Shown: positions 17,851-26,814 of the stretch, piece by piece
Position numbering within the stretch: position 1 is the stretch's first letter
Layout of the letters: the number at the start of each line of letters is the position of its first letter
DNA from: Pseudacidovorax sp.
GTDB taxonomy: Bacteria > Pseudomonadota > Gammaproteobacteria > Burkholderiales > Burkholderiaceae_C
Reading direction: 5' to 3'
Assembly (NCBI RefSeq): GCF_017991995.1
Contig: NZ_JAGOPN010000016.1
Location: 62,001 to 126,000 of the forward strand
Length of the DNA: 64,000 nucleotides
Position numbers and translations under genes: made by a program
The notes under the pieces: generated by a model
Told to the model about the DNA's origin: nothing
What the model saw: the letters and a program-made list of their open reading frames with translations, nothing else
Databases searched by the model: none

Positions 17851-19294
17851 GGGTGTCTCTTTCCTTGTCGTCGGCGATCACGTTCGCCAGGGTGCGTGGC
17901 GGCTGCTGCCGGGCGGCGCGGGCGGCGTTCTGGCCGGCGATGCGGCCGAAGGCCGTGCCGATGCTCATGCCCACGCCCGCGGTGTAGCCCTTGCCCAGCA
18001 CGTTGCCGGCCATCATTTCGCCGGCCACGAAGAGGTTGGCGCTCGGCACGCCGCCGAAGCGCACGGCCGCGGTGTCGTCGGTGCGCAGTCCCAGGTAGGT
18101 GAAGGTCACACCGGGCCGCACCGCATAGCCGTAGAACGGCGCCTGCACGATGGGCCGTGCCCAGTGCGTCTTGGCGGGCGCCAGGCCTTCGGTGTGGCAG
18201 TCGTCCAGCACGGTGTGGTCGAAGCGGCCCACGCGGCAGGCGGCGTTGTAGGCCTCCAGCGTGCGCATAAAGGCCTCGACCGGCAGGCCCAGCTGGGTGG
18301 CCAGCTCGGGCAGGCTGTCGGCCTTCACGCCCGGGAACACCGGCGGCATGAAGCGGCCGATGGCCTGGCTGTCGATGATCGAGTAGCCGATCTGCCCCGG
18401 CTGCATGGCCACCAGCCGGCCCCAGATGGCATAGCGCTTGGGCCAGAAGTCCTCGCCCTCGTCGTAGAAGCGCTCGCCCTCGCGGTTGACCACCACGCCC
18501 AGCGACACGCAGTCGATGCGGGTGCAGATGCCACCGTCGTACAGCGGCGCGCGGGCATCGATGGCCACCATGTGGGCCTGGGTGGGGTCGCCGATGCGGT
18601 CGGCGCCCTGCGCGTCCAGCAGGTGGCGCAGCAGCACGCCCTGGTTGTAGGCCGTGCCGCGGATCAGGAAGTTGTCGGAGGGGAACTCACCGCGCGCATT
18701 GCGGCCCCAGGCCTCGCGCAGCCAGTCGCGGTTGGACTCGAAGCCGCCCGCCGCGAGCACGCAGCTGCGGGCCGCGATGCGTTCGCCCGCTGCCGTGTGG
18801 GCGGCCACGAAGCGGCCGTCCTCGATCTCCAGCTGCGCGACCGGTGCCTCGTAGCGCACCTGCACGCCCAGCGCCTCGGCGCTGCGGTAGTAGGCATTGA
18901 CCAGCGCCTTGCCGCCGCCCATGAAGAAGGCGTTGGTACGCGCCACATGCAGCGCGCCCGACAGCGGCGGCTGGAAGTGCACGCCGTGGCGCCGCATCCA
19001 GGGCCGGCAGTGGCCCGAATGGCGAATGGCCAGCCGCGCCAGCGGCTCCTGCGTCTGGCCGCCGGTGACCTTGAGCAGGTCTTGCCAGAACTCCTCTTCC
19101 GGGTAGGCATCGACCAGCACGTCCTGCGGCGCATCGTGCATGCAGCGCAGGTTGCGGGTGTGGGCGGAATTGCCGCCGCGCCAGGCACGGGGCGCGGCCT
19201 CCAGCAGCAGCACGCTGGCGCCGGCCTCGCGCGCCATCAGCGCGGCGCACAGCGCGGCATTGCCGCCGCCGATGACGAGCACGTCGGGTTGCAT
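17837..19294 (-). CDS. tcuA: TcuA, FAD-dependent tricarballylate dehydrogenase
   Basis: Flavoprotein of 485 aa that oxidises tricarballylate to cis-aconitate. The N-terminal dinucleotide fold is [31 protein letters not shown], and later segments include [29 protein letters not shown] and the C-terminal FAD motif [39 protein letters not shown], all as in the FAD-binding fumarate reductase-type family. It directly precedes tcuB. The reaction would send the chelator-like acid into the TCA cycle. ATG 19294 is the only sensible start. Confidence 0.92.
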   Translation of the reverse strand: MQPDVLVIGGGNAALCAALMAREAGASVLLLEAAPRAWRGGNSAHTRNLRCMHDAPQDVLVDAYPEEEFWQDLLKVTGGQTQEPLARLAIRHSGHCRPWMRRHGVHFQPPLSGALHVARTNAFFMGGGKALVNAYYRSAEALGVQVRYEAPVAQLEIEDGRFVAAHTAAGERIAARSCVLAAGGFESNRDWLREAWGRNARGEFPSDNFLIRGTAYNQGVLLRHLLDAQGADRIGDPTQAHMVAIDARAPLYDGGICTRIDCVSLGVVVNREGERFYDEGEDFWPKRYAIWGRLVAMQPGQIGYSIIDSQAIGRFMPPVFPGVKADSLPELATQLGLPVEAFMRTLEAYNAACRVGRFDHTVLDDCHTEGLAPAKTHWARPIVQAPFYGYAVRPGVTFTYLGLRTDDTAAVRFGGVPSANLFVAGEMMAGNVLGKGYTAGVGMSIGTAFGRIAGQNAARAARQQPPRTLANVIADDKERDTHASA

Positions 19295-19407
19295 CGTGGG
19301 ACTGTCTCTTCCTTGGTGGGGTCTCGCCGGCCGCGAGGGCGGGCCGGACGAGGCGCACTTTAGGAAGCAGGAAGTCTGCGGTGCAGGGGGGCGCAGTCAT
19401 GGGGGTA

Positions 19408-19444
19408 TCACGCGGCGAGATGGTCGCGCATTTCCGCCGCGTGA
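19408..19444. promoter_or_regulatory. 10-bp inverted repeat upstream of tcuA
   Basis: TCACGCGGCG (19408-19417) and CGCCGCGTGA (19435-19444) are perfect arms around a 17-base spacer in the 158-base gap between the cyclase stop and the tcuA start. It lies 114 bases upstream of tcuA and 9 bases past the cyclase stop. No T-run follows on the minus strand, so a regulator site (LysR-type or other) is as likely as a weak terminator. Confidence 0.45.
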
Positions 19445-19452
19445 CGGTGTGC

Positions 19453-20241
19453 TCAGCGCTGGGCGCCCACCAGCGCCAGCACCCGCAGCGGGCTGCCCGA
19501 GCCGCCCTCGATCTTCAGCGGCGCGGCCAGCACGATGGCGCCCTGGGGCGGCAACTGGTCGAGGTTCTTCAGGCACTGCAGGCCGTACTTGTTGGCGCCA
19601 TGCATCAGCGTGTGGCAGGGGTAGGCCACCGGCCAGGCATAGGACTGACCGGCGTCGGTGTTGATGGTCTCGACGCCGAAGCCGCGCACGTTGCGCTCGC
19701 GGATCAGCCATTCCACGGCCTCCTGCGTGGGGCCGGGCGTGTGGGCGCCGTCCTCGCGCATGTTGACGAAGGCGGCGGGGTCGTCGATGCGTCGGGACCA
19801 GTCGGTGCGCAGCAGCACCCAGGCGCCGGCCGGGATGCGGCCGTGGGTCTCTTCCCAGGCGCGCAGGAAGTCCACGGTGAGCAGCCAGTCGGGGTTGTCG
19901 GCCACCGGGGCGCTGGCGTCGATCACGCAGGCCGGGCCGATGAACACGCTCGGGTCGATGGTGTCCACCGTGTTGGCCGGATGGTCCTTGCCGGTGATCC
20001 AGTGCGCGGGCGCGTCGAAGTGCGTGCCGGTGTGCTCGCCGCAGGAGAAATTGTTCCAGTACCAGCCGGGGCCGGCCTCGTCGTACTGCGAGATGCGCTC
20101 CATCTTGAAGGCCCACACCTGGCCGAACTGCGGCGGCAGCTGCAGGGCCGGGAAGCTGGGCGACAGGGTCTGCGTCAGGTCGACGACGCGCAGGGCGCCG
20201 GTGGCGATGTCCTGGGCGAACTGGGCGAGGGAGGCGGTCAT
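19453..20241 (-). CDS. Cyclase-family hydrolase (isatin hydrolase/kynurenine formamidase-like)
   Basis: Metal-dependent hydrolase of 262 aa from the cyclase family (PF04199), which includes isatin hydrolases and kynurenine formamidases. The Mn/Zn motif HTGTHFDAPAHW is at residues 70-81, the family hallmark. It follows a FAD oxidoreductase gene by 71 bases, and that pair has XylS-like boxes upstream. Because it neighbours an anthranilate pathway and a StyA-type oxygenase, opening an isatin-type ring toward anthranilate is an attractive role. At 262 aa it is longer than typical KynB. The substrate remains a hypothesis. Confidence 0.85.
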   Translation of the reverse strand: MTASLAQFAQDIATGALRVVDLTQTLSPSFPALQLPPQFGQVWAFKMERISQYDEAGPGWYWNNFSCGEHTGTHFDAPAHWITGKDHPANTVDTIDPSVFIGPACVIDASAPVADNPDWLLTVDFLRAWEETHGRIPAGAWVLLRTDWSRRIDDPAAFVNMREDGAHTPGPTQEAVEWLIRERNVRGFGVETINTDAGQSYAWPVAYPCHTLMHGANKYGLQCLKNLDQLPPQGAIVLAAPLKIEGGSGSPLRVLALVGAQR

Positions 20242-20312
20242 GGTCGTGGGCTCCGTGGGGAAGAGTGCGAGCAGGGAAGCGATGAAGAGGGAAGGGGGCG
20301 CGGATGCAGTCG

Positions 20313-21911
20313 TCACAGTGCCCCGAGGGCCCGGGCCACATGCACGCCCGACGCGCCGCCGAGTCCCGGCCCGGGGTGGGTGGAGGCGCCGATGTGCCAG
20401 AGATGGGCGACCGGGGTCTCGTGGTTGCGCAGCCCGCGCAGGGGTCGCCAGAGGAAGTACTGGTCGAGGGCGCAGTCGCCGCCATAGGGATCGCCGCCGA
20501 CCAGGTTCATGTTGAGGCGCGGCAGGTCGGCGGGCGAGAGCACGGCGCGGCCGAGGATGCTGCCGGGAAGGTTGGGCGCATGGCGGGCGATCTGCGCGAT
20601 CACGCGGTCGGCATAGGCCTCGCGCAGGGCGGTCGTCCATTGGCCGCCGGCCGGCACGTCCAGTTCGCCGGCCGCATCGCCGATGGGCTCGCGTGGGCAT
20701 TCGGGCAGCTGGATCCACAGGATGTGGCGGCCTTCGGGCGCGCGGCTGGGGTCCAGCGCGGTGGGCTGCGCGACGCAGATGGTGGGCGCGGCAGGCAGCA
20801 GGCCGCGCTCGGCCTCGTTGACGGCGCGCGAGATGGCGTCCGGCCCGCCACTCAGGTGCAGATAACCGACCTTGTCGAGCGACCGGTCGGGCCACTGCGG
20901 CGGCTCGGAGAGCGCGAGGTGGATCTGCATGTTGCCCTTGCCGTAGCGCCACTGACGGGCCTGGCCGGCGATCTCGGGCGGGGTGTGCTCGGGCGCCAGC
21001 AGGCGGCCATAGAGCTGCGTGGGCGTGGCGCTGACCACCACCTCGCCGGCCCGCAGTTCGCGGCCACCGACCAGCCGCACGCCGACGGCGCGTCCGCGTT
21101 CGACCAGGATGCGTTCGACGTCGCAGCCGGTCTCCAGCGTGCCGCCGGCCTCGCGGATCAGCCGCTCGAAGGCGCGCACGGTGTTGGCGTTGCCGCCCTG
21201 CACCAGTGGCATGCCGACGGCTTCCAGCGTGAAGGCGACGACCTGGGCCATGAGCGCGGAGAGCGGCGAATCCGGCCCCAGGCCGCAGTGCAGCACCCAG
21301 GGCGCGAGCAGCGCACCGACCAGGTCCGACCCGAAGCGCTGCTGCAGCCAGGGCCGGGCGGGCGTCAGGGCTTCGCCGAAGAAGCCGGCCAGGGCATGCG
21401 GGCCGTCCTTCCACGCGGCGCCGGCGAGGGTGCGGGCGGTGTTCAGCTTCCACAGCTCGTTGCCCAGCAGCGAGAAGACGAGCGGGGCGCGCTCGGCCAT
21501 GCCCTCCAGCGTCTGCACGAAGGCCGCGCCGTCGCCGGCATGCAGCGCTTCCATGCGCTGGCGGTTGAGCTGGCGCGAGGTGGACAGCACCAGATGCCGA
21601 CCATCGGGCATCAGCACACCGGTGGGGCTGTCGGTGTTGCAGTAGGAGAGGCCCGCCTCGTGCAGCGCCTTGCCCAGGGCAGCGTAGGCAGGGCCGACGA
21701 GGAAGAGCGGATGCGCGGTGGAGAGCGTGTCGTGCTGGAAGCCGGGCAGCGTCAGCTCGTCGGTGCGGATGCAGCCGCCAAGCGTGGCCTCGCGCTCCAG
21801 CACGCGCACCTTGCGGCCCTTGCGGGCGAGCAGGGCGGCACACACGAGGCCGTTGATGCCGCTGCCGATGAGCAGCACGTCGTCGGGGGCTGGGTTTGCG
21901 GGGCTTGCCAT
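20313..21911 (-). CDS. FAD-dependent oxidoreductase, phytoene dehydrogenase/PYROXD2-like
   Basis: Flavoprotein of 532 aa in the phytoene-desaturase/PYROXD2-like family. The N-terminal FAD fold is DDVLLIGSGINGLVCAALLARKGRKVRVLEREATLGGCIRTDELTLPGFQHD, and the C-terminus has HIGASTHPGPGLGGASGVHVARAL, the usual FAD-closing motif. Substrates of this family in bacterial catabolic clusters are mostly unknown. ATG 21911 starts MASPANPAPDDVLL; the frame stays open to 22022 but those residues look unconserved. It precedes the cyclase gene by 71 bases and probably shares its transcript. Two XylS-like boxes lie 34-59 bases upstream of this start, which leaves little room for a leader. Confidence 0.85.
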   Translation of the reverse strand: MASPANPAPDDVLLIGSGINGLVCAALLARKGRKVRVLEREATLGGCIRTDELTLPGFQHDTLSTAHPLFLVGPAYAALGKALHEAGLSYCNTDSPTGVLMPDGRHLVLSTSRQLNRQRMEALHAGDGAAFVQTLEGMAERAPLVFSLLGNELWKLNTARTLAGAAWKDGPHALAGFFGEALTPARPWLQQRFGSDLVGALLAPWVLHCGLGPDSPLSALMAQVVAFTLEAVGMPLVQGGNANTVRAFERLIREAGGTLETGCDVERILVERGRAVGVRLVGGRELRAGEVVVSATPTQLYGRLLAPEHTPPEIAGQARQWRYGKGNMQIHLALSEPPQWPDRSLDKVGYLHLSGGPDAISRAVNEAERGLLPAAPTICVAQPTALDPSRAPEGRHILWIQLPECPREPIGDAAGELDVPAGGQWTTALREAYADRVIAQIARHAPNLPGSILGRAVLSPADLPRLNMNLVGGDPYGGDCALDQYFLWRPLRGLRNHETPVAHLWHIGASTHPGPGLGGASGVHVARALGAL

Positions 21912-21944
21912 GGGAGCATCTTTGCCTTGGCTTGCGTTCGGGGC

Positions 21945-21980
21945 TATCCGGTTCGGGCGGGCGGCTATCCGAATCGCGAC
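21945..21980 (-). promoter_or_regulatory. XylS-like direct repeat upstream of the FAD oxidoreductase/cyclase unit
   Basis: Two GGATA boxes on the minus strand (21966-21970 and 21945-21949) sit in identical CGGATAGC octamers exactly 21 bases apart. The XylS/BenR consensus, as I recall it, is TGCA-N6-GGNTA in two direct repeats about 21 bases apart. Here the GGNTA halves match but the TGCA halves are poor (GTCG and CGCC). A site for the XylS-type regulator at 32589 is inferred. Confidence 0.5.
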
Positions 21981-22144
21981 GGAAGTTTGTGGCTCGGTTG
22001 TCGGGTCTCTCGCAGTTGCCATGAACGAGGTGTTCAGAGGGCGGCGGGTTCCGTGTGCTCGGTGGGGGGGCCGGGGTGCGCGCCGGTGCCGGGCATGGGG
22101 TGCGCGCCGGCGCCGGGCCCAGGGCGCGCGGGCTCATACGGGGT

Positions 22145-22308
22145 CGGTCGGCCCTGCGGGCCGACTCCGCTGCGGTGCTCGGATGGACGGGCACGCGGCA
22201 TAACTCGCTACGCGCTCCGCGCTGCGCTCAGACAAACGCCGCGAGTCAGATCACGAAGCAGGCCTGTCCTTCGGCAGGCCTGCAGCCCGTCCATCCTGCG
22301 CTCCTCGC
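22145..22308 (+). repeat. Left arm of a ~165-bp imperfect inverted repeat
   Basis: This arm matches the reverse complement of 22630-22794 at high identity by eye, including the shared run CGCGAGTCAGATCACGAAGC. It contains its own perfect hairpin, GCAGGCCTG (22258-22266) and CAGGCCTGC (22275-22283), around an 8-base loop. Short frames across it are not coding. It looks like a dispersed intergenic repeat unit present twice in opposite orientation. Confidence 0.75.
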
Positions 22309-22428
22309 CGACCCCGAAATCGCCCGCGCGCCCTGGGCCCGGCGCCGACGCGTGGAGACGCACGTTGGGCATCAAAGGGGCAGGGCTTGTCTGCACAACA
22401 ACCGACGGCGCACTGGCCCCCATCCCTG

Positions 22429-22449
22429 CCTTCCCCCAGTGGGGGAAGG
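22429..22449. repeat. Perfect 9-bp hairpin in the intergenic repeat region
   Basis: CCTTCCCCC (22429-22437), loop AGT, GGGGGAAGG (22441-22449). It lies between the two large inverted-repeat arms and has no T-run. It resembles REP-like palindromes and is not tied to a gene end. Confidence 0.6.
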
Positions 22450-22514
22450 AGTCCAGCCAGGACGGCAAGTGAGCACGCTTCGGCGCAGAGTGCAGGCACA
22501 GGGACAGGCACAGG

Positions 22515-22556
22515 GTGCGGAGTGTGGAGTGTGGGGTGTGGGGTGTGGGGTGCAGG
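22515..22556 (+). repeat. Six-copy heptanucleotide tandem repeat
   Basis: Six 7-base units in register: GTGCGGA, GTGTGGA, three copies of GTGTGGG, and GTGCAGG. It is non-coding and lies between the two inverted-repeat arms. Such short tandems can vary in copy number. Confidence 0.8.
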
Positions 22557-22629
22557 ACGTAGTGCCGGCCGATCACCCCCAGTGCAGGCCCTGGTGCCGG
22601 TGAGGGCGTGGCGGCGCGCCTGTGGGGCG

Positions 22630-22794
22630 CCGAGGAGCGCAGGGCGGACGGGCTGCGGGCCTGCCGAAGGACAGGCCCGCTTCGTGATCTGACTCGCGGC
22701 AGTTGTTTGAGCGCAGCGCGAAGCGCGTAGCGAGTTCTGCCGCGGCCCGTCTGTCCGAGCACCGGAGGGGAGTCGGCGCGCAGCGCCGACCGCC
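22630..22794 (-). repeat. Right arm of a ~165-bp imperfect inverted repeat
   Basis: Reverse-complement partner of 22145-22308, with its own hairpin GCGGGCCTG (22655-22663) and CAGGCCCGC (22672-22680). The base changes in its hairpin arms relative to the left copy are compensatory, which keeps the stem perfect. The remainder up to the end of the StyA-like gene at 22967 has no convincing coding frame; a run of CCGACGAGCC-like words near 22915 is the only other pattern. Confidence 0.75.
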
Positions 22795-22966
22795 CCACTT
22801 GAAGCGCCGACACGCCCTCACCGGCGCCAGGGCCGGACCACCGCCCCGGTCCGCCGATCACCGGGCACAGCCAACCACAGCCGCTGACCGCCAACCGTGG
22901 AACGACGAACCGACGAGCCCACGAGCCCACGAGCGACGCATCGACGAACCGACCAACCTCGCCCAC

Positions 22967-24220
22967 TCAGGCCGCCACCGCCACCCCGCCCCCCGCGTGC
23001 TCCGCGATGAACTGCTCGCATGCCTGCGCATCGGTCCACCACGGGAAGAACCCCGGCGGATGGTTGAAGTTGTTGGCGATGGCATGCGCCACGCCCGGGA
23101 TCTGGCCCGCCGCGCCCAGCAGGTTCAGCACATGGGGCGGCGGCGGCTCCAGCAGCGTGTTGGTCCAGCGCACCACGTGCTGGGCATAGTCCCAGAAGCG
23201 CTCGAAGGTCGCGTTCATCCAGGCCGCGTCGAAGGGCGCATCGCCACGCGCCACGATGGCGTCGTGCACCACCTTGAAGGCCTTGGTCGCATTGTTGGAG
23301 CCCTGGCCCGTGATCGGGTCGTTGACGCACACCGCGTCGCCCATCCCGAAGACCTGGCGGCCCGAGGGCAGCGTGCCCACCGGCCGGCGCACCGTCGGCA
23401 CGAAGCGGCCGGCCAGCACGCCGCCGGCGTCGGTCAGGCGCACGTCGCGGCAACGCTCGGCCTCCCAGGGCAGGTAGGTGTCGAGGATCTTCAGGCTCTG
23501 CCGCAGGTGCTCCTCGGGCGTGCGGACTTCGCCCCAGCAGTCCATCGGGCCGCCCGGCACGCCCTCGAACACCATGATCTCGCACGGGCCGCTGAGCGTG
23601 AGCGCCGGGAAGACGAAGTACTCGCCCACCCCCGGGATCAGGTTGAAGCACACGCGCGAGTAGGGCGTGCGCGGCGCCATGCCATGCACATAGGTCAGGG
23701 CCAGCGCACGCATCGGCTGCGTGAACACGCTGCGCACCGGGTCGCGCTCGAACAGGCGCGTGATCTCGCCCTTGCCGGCCGACACCACCACCAGGTCGTG
23801 CGTCGCGGCCAGCTCTTCCAGCTCGGCGATGCCGGCGTCCTGCAGCACCAGGTGCCCGCCGCGCTCGCGGAACAGCTCCATCCACGCCGGCATCTTCAGC
23901 CGCTGGTCCACCGCCTGGGCCGGGCGGTCCAGCCGGGCGGACCAGTCAATCAGGCGCTCGCCGGGCTGCTCGGGGTGCGGCACCGTGAGGCCGATCCCCT
24001 CGACCGGCGGGCAGTCGTCTGCCCACAGGTCCAGGCCGAAGTCGCGCTCGATCTGCAGCGCGTTGTCGAACATGCACTGGCTGGACATCACCTTGCCCCG
24101 GCGCAGGTCGTCCGGGCTGCGATTGGTGAGCAGGGTGACGTGGTCGCCCCGGCCCTGCAGGGCGAGGGCCAGGGGCAGGCCGGACTGGCCCGCTCCGACG
24201 ATGGCGATCTTGCGGCTCAT
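22967..24220 (-). CDS. StyA-type FAD monooxygenase (indole/styrene oxygenase family)
   Basis: Two-component flavoprotein monooxygenase of 417 aa in the styrene/indole monooxygenase (StyA, IifC-like) family, which epoxidises styrene or indole using FADH2 from a separate reductase. The FAD fold is KIAIVGAGQSGLPLALALQGRGDHVTLL, and GQVFGMGDAVCVNDPITGQGSNNATKAFKVV is the second FAD motif; RGKVMSSQCMFDNALQIER also fits the family. ATG 24220 has GGAG upstream. A flavin reductase that could serve it is at 34452. The gene is divergent from the anthraniloyl-CoA operon and has XylS-like boxes upstream. Indole is my preferred substrate because the neighbouring pathway consumes anthranilate; styrene degradation genes are absent. 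Confidence 0.88.
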   Translation of the reverse strand: MSRKIAIVGAGQSGLPLALALQGRGDHVTLLTNRSPDDLRRGKVMSSQCMFDNALQIERDFGLDLWADDCPPVEGIGLTVPHPEQPGERLIDWSARLDRPAQAVDQRLKMPAWMELFRERGGHLVLQDAGIAELEELAATHDLVVVSAGKGEITRLFERDPVRSVFTQPMRALALTYVHGMAPRTPYSRVCFNLIPGVGEYFVFPALTLSGPCEIMVFEGVPGGPMDCWGEVRTPEEHLRQSLKILDTYLPWEAERCRDVRLTDAGGVLAGRFVPTVRRPVGTLPSGRQVFGMGDAVCVNDPITGQGSNNATKAFKVVHDAIVARGDAPFDAAWMNATFERFWDYAQHVVRWTNTLLEPPPPHVLNLLGAAGQIPGVAHAIANNFNHPPGFFPWWTDAQACEQFIAEHAGGGVAVAA

Positions 24221-24341
24221 GGATGGTTCTCCTGGCGGATGCAGACGAAGAGGAAGGAAAGGAAGGAGGGATTCGCGATGCGCCAGCCGGGGCTTCCCCG
24301 ACCGTGGCAGGGCCATGCTAGGAAGCGCCCGGCGCCGCCGC

Positions 24342-24376
24342 TATCCGCTGGCCGCAGCGCCTGTCCGCCCGCTGCA
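24342..24376 (-). promoter_or_regulatory. XylS-like direct repeat upstream of the StyA-type gene
   Basis: On the minus strand, TGCA-N6-GGACA (24362-24376) is followed by TGCG-N6-GGATA (24342-24356), with the GG halves 20 bases apart. These match the recalled XylS/BenR consensus TGCA-N6-GGNTA at 8/9 defined positions each. The downstream gene starts 122 bases away. This is the best of the three candidate sites. Confidence 0.65.
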
Positions 24377-24408
24377 GGAGTTGCGGACGCGACCCGGGTG
24401 TCGTCCAA

Positions 24409-24432
24409 ATTGCTTGACAACTAAACTAATTG
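24409..24432 (+). promoter_or_regulatory. 24-bp element shared with the region upstream of the AraC/XylS gene
   Basis: ATTGCTTGA, two variable bases, ACTAAA, one variable base, TAA, one variable base, TG. It ends 42 bases before the anthraniloyl-CoA monooxygenase ATG. The same element occurs at 32448-32471 with 20 of 24 identical bases, and CGTCC lies two bases upstream in both. It is AT-rich in a GC-rich genome. It could be an operator (for example MarR-type), or a promoter with TAAACT as -10. Confidence 0.65.
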
Positions 24433-24474
24433 AGGAGGAGACTCCAGCCCAAGCCATCGCAAAGGAGCCTCTCC

Positions 24475-26814
24475 ATGAACATCGTCTGCATCGGCGGCGG
24501 ACCGGCCGGCCTGTACTTCGCACTGCTGATGAAGAAGCACAACCCCGGTCACCAGGTGACCGTGGTCGAGCGCAACAAGCCCTACGACACCTTCGGCTGG
24601 GGCGTGGTCTTCTCGGACGCGACCATGGAGAACATGCGCGCCTGCGACCGCGAGACGGCCGATGAGATCGAGCAGGCCTTCAACCACTGGGACGACATCG
24701 AGCTGCTGTTCAAGGGCCGGCGCATCCGCTCGGGCGGCCACGGCTTCGTGGGCATCGGCCGCAAGAAGCTGCTGAACATCCTGCAGGCGCGCTGCGAGGC
24801 GCTGGGCGTCAACCTGGTGTTCGAGACCGAGGCCGACAGCGACGCCGACTATCCCGACGCCGACCTCATCATCGCCAGCGACGGCGTCAACTCGCGCATC
24901 CGCAGCAAGTACGCCGACGTCTTCAAGCCCGACATCGTGGCGCGGCCCAACCGCTTCATCTGGCTGGGCACCAACAAGGTCTACGAGGCCTTCACCTTCG
25001 ACTTCCAGCGTACCGAGCACGGCTGGTTCCAGGCCCACATCTACAAGTTCGACGACACCACCTCGACCTTCATCGTCGAGACCACAGAGGACACCTGGAA
25101 GGCCCACGGCCTGGACCAGGCGGACCAGCAGCAGTCCATCGAGTTCTGCGAAAAGATCTTTGCCGGCGACCTTCAGGGCGCCAAACTGATGACCAACGCG
25201 CGGCACCTGCGCGGCTCGGCCTGGATCAACTTCCAGCGCGTGGTCTGCGAGCAGTGGTCGCTGCAGAACGAACACGGCAGCCATGTGGTGCTGATGGGCG
25301 ACGCGGTGCACACGGCGCACTTCGCCATCGGCTCCGGCACCAAGCTGGCCATCGAGGACGCCATCGAGCTGGCCCGCCTGTTTGTTGCCCAGGGCGACAC
25401 CCGCGCGCACATCCCCGAGGTGCTCAAGGCCTACCAGGAAGCCCGCCGCGTGGAGACGCTGCGCATCCAGAACGCCGCCTGGAACGCCATGGAATGGTTC
25501 GAGGTCTGCGGCAAGCGCTACTGCGACCAGTTGGAACCCGAGCAGTTCATGTACTCGATGCTCACGCGCAGCCAGCGCATCAGCCACGAGAACCTGCGCC
25601 TGCGCGACCGCGGCTGGCTCGAAGGCTACGAGCGCTGGTTCGCGCAGCGCGCCGACGTGCCGGTGCCCGAGGGCAGGACGCCACCGCCACCCATGTTCAC
25701 GCCCTACACGGTGCGCGGCGTCACGCTCAAGAACCGCATCGTGGTCTCGCCCATGGCGCAGTACTCGGCGGTGGACGGCGTGGCCGGCGACTACCACCTG
25801 GTGCACCTGGGCGCCCGCGCCATGGGCGGCGCCGGCCTGGTCTTCGCCGAGATGACCTGCGTGAGCCCCGAGGGCCGCATCACCCCCGGCTGCCCGGGCC
25901 TCTACAAGCCCGAGCATACGGTGGCCTTCAAGCGCATCGCGGACTGGATCCACGCCAACAGCGATGCGAAGTTCGCCATCCAGATCGGTCATGCCGGCGC
26001 CAAGGCCTCCACCCGCCTGGCCTGGGACGGCATCGACCAGCCGCTGGAATCGGGCAACTGGCCGCTGCTGTCGGCATCGCCGCAGCAGTACCTGGAGGGC
26101 GTGAGCCAGCTCTCGCGCGGCATGACGCACGAGGACATGGCCGAGGTGAAGGCGCAGTTCGTCGCCTCCACCCGCGCCGCCGCGGAAGCCGGTGCGGACT
26201 GGCTGGAGCTGCACTGCGCCCACGGCTACCTGCTGTCGAGCTTCATCTCGCCACTGACCAACCAGCGCACCGACGAATACGGCGGCTCCCTGGAGAACCG
26301 GCTGCGCTATCCGCTGGAGGTGTTCGCCGCCGTGCGCGCCGCCTGGCCGGCGGACAAGCCGATCTCGGTGCGCATCTCGGCCCACGACTGGGTCGAGGGC
26401 GGCATCACGCCCGAGGACGCCGTGGCAATCGCCCGTGCCTTCAAGGCCGCGGGCGCGGACATGATCGACTGCTCCTCCGGCCAGGTGAGCAAGAAGGAAA
26501 AGCCGGTCTACGGCCGCATGTTCCAGACGCCCTTCGCCGACCGCATCCGGCAGGAGGCGGGCATTCCCACCATCGCCGTCGGCGCCATCAGCGAGGCCGA
26601 CCATGCCAACAGCATCCTGGCCGCGGGCCGCGCCGACCTGTGCGCGGTGGCCCGTCCGCATCTGGCCAACCCCGCCTGGACGCTGACCGAGGCCGCCAAG
26701 ATCGGCTACACGGCCATCGCGTGGCCCAAGCAGTACCGCTCGGCCAAGCCACAGATGGAAGCCAACTTCGCGCGCGAGAAGGCCCTGGCCGAGGCGGCGG
26801 GGGCCGGCAAGTGA
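24475..26814 (+). CDS. abmA: Anthraniloyl-CoA (2-aminobenzoyl-CoA) monooxygenase/reductase
   Basis: Bifunctional enzyme of 779 aa made of an N-terminal FAD monooxygenase (about 1-400) fused to an Old Yellow Enzyme-type reductase (about 405-779). The first half has [32 protein letters not shown] and [27 protein letters not shown]. The second has [58 protein letters not shown] and IPTIAVGAI. This fusion is the 2-aminobenzoyl-CoA monooxygenase/reductase of Azoarcus evansii, which hydroxylates and then reduces the ring; salicylyl-CoA 5-hydroxylases share it. The CoA ligase, RidA and beta-oxidation genes downstream favour anthraniloyl-CoA. AAAGGAG lies just upstream of ATG 24475. Confidence 0.9.
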   Translation: MNIVCIGGGPAGLYFALLMKKHNPGHQVTVVERNKPYDTFGWGVVFSDATMENMRACDRETADEIEQAFNHWDDIELLFKGRRIRSGGHGFVGIGRKKLLNILQARCEALGVNLVFETEADSDADYPDADLIIASDGVNSRIRSKYADVFKPDIVARPNRFIWLGTNKVYEAFTFDFQRTEHGWFQAHIYKFDDTTSTFIVETTEDTWKAHGLDQADQQQSIEFCEKIFAGDLQGAKLMTNARHLRGSAWINFQRVVCEQWSLQNEHGSHVVLMGDAVHTAHFAIGSGTKLAIEDAIELARLFVAQGDTRAHIPEVLKAYQEARRVETLRIQNAAWNAMEWFEVCGKRYCDQLEPEQFMYSMLTRSQRISHENLRLRDRGWLEGYERWFAQRADVPVPEGRTPPPPMFTPYTVRGVTLKNRIVVSPMAQYSAVDGVAGDYHLVHLGARAMGGAGLVFAEMTCVSPEGRITPGCPGLYKPEHTVAFKRIADWIHANSDAKFAIQIGHAGAKASTRLAWDGIDQPLESGNWPLLSASPQQYLEGVSQLSRGMTHEDMAEVKAQFVASTRAAAEAGADWLELHCAHGYLLSSFISPLTNQRTDEYGGSLENRLRYPLEVFAAVRAAWPADKPISVRISAHDWVEGGITPEDAVAIARAFKAAGADMIDCSSGQVSKKEKPVYGRMFQTPFADRIRQEAGIPTIAVGAISEADHANSILAAGRADLCAVARPHLANPAWTLTEAAKIGYTAIAWPKQYRSAKPQMEANFAREKALAEAAGAGK

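Noticed and set aside
19453..22194. 913-codon minus-strand open frame
   Set aside because: The extension crosses the oxidoreductase gene in another frame; the cyclase starts at 20241.
22515..22556. CRISPR-like array
   Set aside because: Units are 7 bases with no spacers and no cas genes; it is a plain tandem repeat.
22967..24220. Styrene degradation as the role of the StyA-type monooxygenase
   Set aside because: No styrene oxide isomerase or phenylacetaldehyde dehydrogenase is nearby, whereas an anthranilate pathway is; indole-type substrates are preferred but not proven.
24475..26814. Salicylyl-CoA 5-hydroxylase as the role of the fusion enzyme
   Set aside because: The family is shared, but the CoA ligase, RidA and beta-oxidation-type genes fit anthraniloyl-CoA better. 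Kept as an alternative.
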